Both the position numbers and the translations under genes were made by a program. From Blastopirellula sp. J2-11 (GTDB taxonomy: Bacteria; Planctomycetota; Planctomycetia; Pirellulales; Pirellulaceae), in the NCBI RefSeq assembly GCF_024584705.1, contig NZ_CP097384.1:3162001-3226000 (forward strand): a stretch of DNA of 64,000 bases, in the 5' to 3' direction. How positions within the stretch are numbered: the first letter of the stretch is position 1; each line of letters starts with the position of its first letter. Positions 59,669-64,000 of the stretch are shown piece by piece. The notes under the pieces are model-generated. The model did no database searches, was not told the DNA's origin, and worked only from the letters and a program-made list of their open reading frames with translations.

Positions 59669-60316
59669 TTACTGCAAGTCGACCTGGCAAGTCGCATAAA
59701 GCAAGCTCTTCAGAAAAGTGCTCGCTTGAACGTATTGCTGCGGCGGGACCTTTTTAATGCCCCCCTTCAGTTTGGCGTTCATTTCGTCCGCCGTCTGGAT
59801 GAACGTGTTCACATCCTGATAGCCAAGTCCGCCGTGGGTCGCTTTCTTTTCAAGCAACGTGCTCAACTCTTCTCGCTCGGATTCGAAGGAAGGATATTGC
59901 AGCAACGTCGGCCATTGGACTTCGCCGCTCACCGCATTGACTTGATCGGGGGCAAGCGGTTTAGGAGCACTGGAACGCGCGAGATAGACCAATTGTTCTT
60001 CGGTCGGTCGCGGGTTCTTCTTGGCTACGTAGGCGTCGCGCGTCTCACGCATTTGGAAGTAGGTGTCCGCGTACTGCTGATGGTTCGCAATCTCGTTGCT
60101 TTGCGCTTGGGTCGCATAGACGGCGGCTTGCGACGTTTGCAAATTGTACGAACCGCGGGCGCTGGTCAAATTCGCCATGCCGTTGAGCGCGCCTTGTTCG
60201 GCCGTTGCGGTATTGGTATAGCTGCCGTAATACGGCGGACCACCGGGATACCCAGGTTGTGCCGACGCGGTTCCGGCGAGCAACAGGAAAGGAATCGAAA
60301 ACAAAATCAGTTTCAT
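59669..60316 (-). CDS. Secreted protein of unknown function
   Basis: A 215-residue exported protein (signal peptide MKLILFSIPFLLLAGTASA) followed by a Gly/Pro/Tyr stretch (QPGYPGGPPYYGSY). The rest is helical and Gln/Ala-rich (TSARGSYNLQTSQAAVYATQ, NEIANHQQYADTYFQMRET), ending QASTFLKSLLYATCQVDLQ. Similar proteins with this Y-Q-A-rich helix occur in planctomycetes, but I know no function. It lies 33 bp upstream of the HEAT-repeat gene and probably shares its transcript. Confidence 0.75.
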   Translation of the reverse strand: MKLILFSIPFLLLAGTASAQPGYPGGPPYYGSYTNTATAEQGALNGMANLTSARGSYNLQTSQAAVYATQAQSNEIANHQQYADTYFQMRETRDAYVAKKNPRPTEEQLVYLARSSAPKPLAPDQVNAVSGEVQWPTLLQYPSFESEREELSTLLEKKATHGGLGYQDVNTFIQTADEMNAKLKGGIKKVPPQQYVQASTFLKSLLYATCQVDLQ

Positions 60317-60419
60317 CGTGGGAACTCTCAGAGATTGAGAAAGTTAAGTGTGCTAGTAACGCGAAACGGCGTTCTCGATTGAGATCGCCGAAACGCTATC
60401 CAATGGCAGCGAAACTTCG

Positions 60420-62027
60420 CTACTCGCTCAACGGGTCCGAATCGGAGTTGGAATCCGAGTCGGCGCCAGAGTCATCAGGGTTCTTCAGCCGCACGAGCAG
60501 CCATTGTTCGGTCTTCTCGGTTCCAAAGTGAATGAGGGCGGGAGCTTCGTCTTTGGTCAAGTTGTAAAGCCCCGTTTCAATCACGTTGGTCGTATTGTCA
60601 CCAACCGTAAAAGCGACGCGTTGCGTCTTCTTATCCGCTGATCCTTGAATCACCTGCGTCTTGTCGGTCTTCGTATCGGTGTAGTTACCCCGAATGATTC
60701 CCTGCTTGTTGATCGCCAGTTGGATCGTCACGTCCGAAGTCGTTTCGCCTGTCTTGGTCAAAGCGAACACGCCGAGCGGCAGCCAGTCGCCCTCTTTCGA
60801 CGCCGAAGCGTCAGCCCCATCCGTCGCCAACGTACTGGCCTGATCGTAATACTCCTGCGGAGTTCCGGCGTTTTGGCCGTTCACGTAGACGCCGTCATCT
60901 TGGTAAACGACCGTGTTGCCATAGTCATAGTAAACGGGCGCGACCGGATAGTAACCCATCCAGCTGTCGAGCGAGTTCCAGGTCGCGGCTCGCCAGCAAT
61001 AGCCGGCCGTCCATCCGGCTGCGAACCAGGCGCCAGGATGATTCGTGTACCAACCGTGACCATAGACGCCCCAGTGATTGAAGTTGCCGCGCACCGCGAC
61101 GGCACAGTTGTATCGTCCCGAAGGAGAAACTCGAGCGAATCCCGCTGCGGCGCCGCCATGCGGACCCACCACCGCTCCGCGAGCGGCTGCGCCTCCATTG
61201 GGGCCGCGAATCGCTCCGCCTGCAGCGCCGCCGCCATTAGGACCGCGACCGATGGCTTGTCCGCCAGCGGCTCCGCCGGCGCCTTCAAATCCGCGGCCCG
61301 CCACAGCGCCGCCGTTGGGGCCAACCGCCGCTCCGCGTCCAACCGTATTATCCCGTGGTCCCGTGACGGTTGTTCCTGCAGCAGCGCCGCCGCGAGGCCC
61401 ATCAATCGAACCGTGATTCACATCGAAATTGTTGCCGTCCCAGCTGTTGTGGTTGACGTTCGTGCCCAGGTTATGCAGCCCTTCGTCCGAAGGCAGCCCC
61501 AAAAAGTTGTTCAATTGTCCGCGGCTAGGTGCTTTGCCGTTCAGGCCGCCAAAGTTGCCGGCGCCACGATCCAAACCGGCGCCGCCGAGTCCGCCAAAGT
61601 TACCAGCGCCGCGATTCAAACCGCCGGCGCCGCCGAGTCCGCCTGCACCTAGTCCACCGAAGTTGCCCGCGCCGCGATCGAGTCCGCCTGCGCCGCCAAG
61701 TCCGCCAAAGTTCCCGGCCCCACCGCCGAGACCACCGGCGCCGCGATCGAGTCCACCGCCGCCGAGTCCGCCGAAGTTACCACCTCCGCCGAGGCCACCG
61801 GCGCCGCGGTTAAAACCGCCGCCGCCTCCAAATCCACCAGCGCCTCCTCCGAACCCGCCGCCCCCCATGCCGCCGCGAGCACCTCCGCTGAAACCTCCTC
61901 CACCGCCAAATCCTCCTCGGCCGCCGCCGCCAAAGCCGCCGCGAGCCCAGCACTGCGAGTAGGAAATTGCAAGGATCAAACCGAACGTTACGGTCCAAGT
62001 GAGTCGTTGACGAATCATGGCATTCAT
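60420..62027 (-). CDS. Glycine-rich secreted cell-surface protein
   Basis: A 535-residue exported protein (signal segment LTWTVTFGLILAISYSQCWA). Residues about 30-170 are a low-complexity GGxGGGGF / GAGNFGGLGG repeat; about 220-310 are a second repeat of PNGGAAARGAVVGP type. The C-terminal half is folded: WGVYGHGWYTNHPGAWFAAG, a Tyr/Trp/Pro-rich region, then a beta-rich domain (DWLPLGVFALTKTGETTSDV, VAFTVGDNTTNVIETGLYNL). Similar planctomycete proteins are often annotated as protocadherin-like cell-surface proteins, without functional proof. ATG at 62018 is an alternative start with GGATGA upstream. The open opposite strand across the repeats is a composition effect. Confidence 0.78.
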   Translation of the reverse strand: MNAMIRQRLTWTVTFGLILAISYSQCWARGGFGGGGRGGFGGGGGFSGGARGGMGGGGFGGGAGGFGGGGGFNRGAGGLGGGGNFGGLGGGGLDRGAGGLGGGAGNFGGLGGAGGLDRGAGNFGGLGAGGLGGAGGLNRGAGNFGGLGGAGLDRGAGNFGGLNGKAPSRGQLNNFLGLPSDEGLHNLGTNVNHNSWDGNNFDVNHGSIDGPRGGAAAGTTVTGPRDNTVGRGAAVGPNGGAVAGRGFEGAGGAAGGQAIGRGPNGGGAAGGAIRGPNGGAAARGAVVGPHGGAAAGFARVSPSGRYNCAVAVRGNFNHWGVYGHGWYTNHPGAWFAAGWTAGYCWRAATWNSLDSWMGYYPVAPVYYDYGNTVVYQDDGVYVNGQNAGTPQEYYDQASTLATDGADASASKEGDWLPLGVFALTKTGETTSDVTIQLAINKQGIIRGNYTDTKTDKTQVIQGSADKKTQRVAFTVGDNTTNVIETGLYNLTKDEAPALIHFGTEKTEQWLLVRLKNPDDSGADSDSNSDSDPLSE

Positions 62028-62052
62028 CCGATAGGCGGTCGTGAGAGGAGAA

Positions 62053-62985
62053 TTAGGGATTGGACGATTGGCGTTTGATTACGACTTCGTCCGTATCAGG
62101 CAACGCAGCGCCGCCAATCGATCGTTGCATCGACTGCCAGGTGTAGGCGTTGTCATCCAATTTAGTCAACGTGTTGACAGACATCGTAGGAACTCCGCTG
62201 CCGGTCACCCCATGCATCTTGGCCACAAAGCCATTTTCTTGGGGAGACCAGACGCCGATCGCATGTCCGCCGTCGGCGCTGAAGTTCCATGATTGAACAT
62301 GGCCTTGGAGCGGATTCCAACCAATCAACTGAACGCCTGACGATTTCATCCCGCCAGGCGCGGTCGTCGTGTACGTACGTTCGACAAAGCTTTTATTCGA
62401 GACCCAGCGGCACTCGGATTCGATGCGAACGCCATATTCTTCCGCGGTCCATTTTCCGATCAACCATTCAAGATCGGCGACGTTCTGATGCGCTGTCGGC
62501 GTTTCGACCCAGCGATCTCGAACCGAAGCCATCAACCATTTTCCATCGACTTTTACATGGACTGCCGTATAGGTGCTGTAGCCGGGGGCGCCGGCCAACT
62601 TGGGGCCGACCAACGCTCGTCCTTCTTCCAGCGCCGCATCGTCACTCAGCAGACGAAGCGAATCGATCGTGATTTGAATCTTTGCATCGGGATGTTTGGC
62701 GAAAAGCTCGGCGTAGCCGGCTGCAATTTCTTTTCGTCCAGAAAAACTGCGCCCCGAGTCGTCGACATACTGACCATCGGTGGTCCAGAGCGCCGCGAGC
62801 GCCGCCGAATCGGCTTGATTGAAAGCCGTTTCAAACGAATTTGACTGCTTTCGAATGGCCGCCAGTTCGTTACTTTGATCGGTCGCAACGATCTGTTTGG
62901 CTGCGTCTTCAGCTCCATATACGGAGAACGGCGAAAGAAAGGCAACGAGCAAAGCGGCTCGAGCCGTCGCGTGCAAAATAGTCAC
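62053..62985 (-). CDS. Secreted SnoaL/SgcJ-like protein with C-terminal DUF1579-like domain
   Basis: A 310-residue exported protein; signal peptide ILHATARAALLVAFLSPFSVYG. Residues about 40-165 match the SgcJ/EcaC or SnoaL-like fold (FETAFNQADSAALAALWTTDG, YVDDSGRSFSGRKEIAAGYAE, VHVKVDGKWLMASVRDRWVE). Residues about 175-305 resemble a beta-barrel domain (LEWLIGKWTAEEYGVRIESE, SGVQLIGWNPLQGHVQSWNF). No in-frame ATG precedes the signal peptide; GTG at 62985 is the best start, TTG at 62997 the alternative. Function unknown; the pairing recurs in planctomycetes. First gene of the run ending with the HEAT-repeat gene. Confidence 0.75.
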   Translation of the reverse strand: MTILHATARAALLVAFLSPFSVYGAEDAAKQIVATDQSNELAAIRKQSNSFETAFNQADSAALAALWTTDGQYVDDSGRSFSGRKEIAAGYAELFAKHPDAKIQITIDSLRLLSDDAALEEGRALVGPKLAGAPGYSTYTAVHVKVDGKWLMASVRDRWVETPTAHQNVADLEWLIGKWTAEEYGVRIESECRWVSNKSFVERTYTTTAPGGMKSSGVQLIGWNPLQGHVQSWNFSADGGHAIGVWSPQENGFVAKMHGVTGSGVPTMSVNTLTKLDDNAYTWQSMQRSIGGAALPDTDEVVIKRQSSNP

Positions 62986-63481
62986 CAGAATGCAATCCAA
63001 TGAAAAGGGGGCGACGCGGCCGTGCGATTGGGTACCCGGTTTCCTTCCGGTAATTATGACGACGAGTTTAGTAAAGCATAGTTTGGCATCGCCGACAATT
63101 TTGCATATTACCGGCAAATTTGCCGGAAATTTGTTGAAACACAAATTTACCGAAGCAACTTGATTCAACTAGAAATTGTCGTTATTTGCGTTGGTAAATC
63201 GCTCTTAGTCCCAAATTCGTAATAATCTTCATCGAAATTACGCAACAAAGTCTTCTATTGCCGCCGGTTTTGGCCTTCCTATTCTAATTCGACGACTTTG
63301 CGCACGTCGAGACGTTACGACCGAATAGATCTCCAACGTATCTGGCCGAGAAAGGGATCTGCGGAAACCAAGTAGCCGCATCTCGAATTGGATCTCGCGA
63401 GTCGGTACGATTCAAGCGTTCACCTCGCATGAACTTGAAAGCGAGCGGGCAGACCCCATTTTGCGAAAGCAGATCATCCAA
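62986..63481. other. Divergent intergenic region of about 500 bp
   Basis: It separates the SnoaL-like gene (minus) from the VOC gene (plus). The centre is AT-rich and contains the 16-bp palindrome at 63111-63126. No gene, RNA or terminator was recognised. Confidence 0.4.
63111..63126. promoter_or_regulatory. Perfect 16-bp palindrome, possible operator
   Basis: CCGGCAAATTTGCCGG is fully self-complementary, flanked by AT-rich sequence (GCATATTA before, AAATTTG after). Its position about 125 bp upstream of the SnoaL-like start and 355 bp upstream of the VOC gene would suit a dimeric repressor. No regulator in the window is an obvious match. Confidence 0.4.
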
Positions 63482-63955
63482 ATGCCGAAACTACCAGCCG
63501 CACTGGGGACGGATGACGCTTCGCCTGGCGCGAAGTCGCTTTCGCCATTTCATCTAGCGGTTCAAGTGCATGATTTGGCGGAGGCGCGAAGATTCTACGG
63601 CGGGCTTTTAGGTTGCCAGGAAGGACGCAGCGCCGAGACGTGGGTAGATTTTGATTTCTTCGGACATCAATTTGTCTGTCATTGGAACAAGCAGCAAGCG
63701 AATGCTGCGATCGCTTACAACGAAGTCGACGGGCACGGCGTACCGGTTCCGCACTTCGGCGTCGTGCTTGATCTTGCCGCTTGGTCCGAACTAGCGGAGC
63801 GTTTGAAAACGCTTGAAATTGACTTTGTGATCGCCCCCTACATCCGCTTTGCCGGCGAGCCCGGTGAACAAGGGACCATGTTCTTTTTTGATCCTTCAGG
63901 TAACGCGGTCGAGATTAAAGGTTTCCGTGATTTGCGTTCGCTCTTCGCCAAGTAG
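63482..63955 (+). CDS. VOC (glyoxalase/bleomycin-resistance/dioxygenase) superfamily protein
   Basis: A 157-residue cytoplasmic protein with two beta-alpha-beta modules: FHLAVQVHDLAEARRFYGGL with the first metal His, VPHFGVVLDLAAWSELAERL with the second, and FFFDPSGNAVEIKGF with the closing Glu. These residues fit a divalent-metal site. Length is normal for the family. ATG at 63482; an in-frame upstream start at 63461 is possible. VOC members range from lyases to dioxygenases, so the reaction cannot be named. It ends 45 bp before the window edge. Confidence 0.85.
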   Translation: MPKLPAALGTDDASPGAKSLSPFHLAVQVHDLAEARRFYGGLLGCQEGRSAETWVDFDFFGHQFVCHWNKQQANAAIAYNEVDGHGVPVPHFGVVLDLAAWSELAERLKTLEIDFVIAPYIRFAGEPGEQGTMFFFDPSGNAVEIKGFRDLRSLFAK

Positions 63956-64000
63956 ACGATAGACAACCACGATCGCATGCGATCCGCCGCTTCGGCGAAA

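Noticed and set aside
61078-61962. Pro-rich plus-strand frames opposite the glycine-rich protein gene
   Set aside because: Proline runs are the complement of glycine codons; no start signals, and the minus-strand protein has a signal peptide and folded C-terminus.

Overview
The window looks like chromosomal DNA of a planctomycete, probably of the Pirellulales (Blastopirellula/Bremerella/Rhodopirellula type). The evidence is the gene set: three DUF1559 pseudopilin-like proteins, PVC-type heme-binding CxxCH proteins, a DUF1587/1592/1588/1585 cytochrome paired with a DUF1552 protein, DUF1080 and ThuA-like proteins, a Tat-exported Gfo/Idh oxidoreductase, and two ECF sigma factors, one beside a Ser/Thr kinase and one beside a FecR-like anti-sigma. 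Genes run on both strands in short operons, with many secreted proteins. Species assignment is inference.

Layout. 1-3.6 kb: end of an RND adaptor gene and a full RND pump. 3.7-8.8 kb (minus): a dgcN-dgcA pair (D-glutamate catabolism via N-acetyl-glutamate) followed by a fusion of a degenerate D-aminoacylase with a class C beta-lactamase-like domain. 8.9-10.7 kb: a XylR-type regulator and a Cu/Zn superoxide dismutase. 10.9-25.4 kb: small secreted proteins, a trypsin-like protease, an alpha/beta hydrolase, a DUF1559/lipoprotein cassette, and a divergent ECF sigma factor / Ser-Thr kinase pair. Six secreted-protein genes here share an almost invariant promoter motif with ECF geometry (TGTAAC, 16 nt, CGCT), which points to one envelope regulon. 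A decayed IS630-like transposase, a 16-bp minisatellite and a MITE-like inverted repeat also lie here.

25.5-37.9 kb (minus): a ceramidase-like protein, a heme-binding protein, and two DUF1559/lipoprotein cassettes. The upstream cassette is preceded by ECF sigma and FecR-like genes. The downstream cassette is preceded only by a nonsense-bearing 3' stub of the FecR-like gene, which records a tandem duplication. An esterase fused to a 5'-nucleotidase C-terminal domain lies between the two cassettes. 38-47.4 kb: Gfo/Idh oxidoreductase, DUF4886 hydrolase, a formyltransferase-like protein, and the DUF1552/DUF1592 pair.

48.0-48.5 kb holds four tRNA-like sequences with structural defects, about 1.7 kb from an intact rtcB RNA ligase gene at 50.2 kb; a two-domain SGNH/DUF1080 protein lies between. 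51.7-57.7 kb: a ThuA-like protein and a 1641-residue SGNH/propeller/PA14/di-heme protein. 58-64 kb: HEAT-repeat protein, secreted proteins of unknown function, a glycine-rich cell-surface protein, a SnoaL-like protein and a VOC protein.

Overall, this is a free-living planctomycete's carbohydrate/lipid/amino-acid scavenging and cell-envelope region with local sigma-factor control. The most noteworthy items are the shared ECF promoter around the sigma/kinase pair, the degenerate tRNA cluster near rtcB, the degenerate amidohydrolase fusion next to dgcNA, and the sigma/FecR/DUF1559 duplication scar. All calls come from reading the sequence; no database search was run, and positions of short sites may be off by one base.
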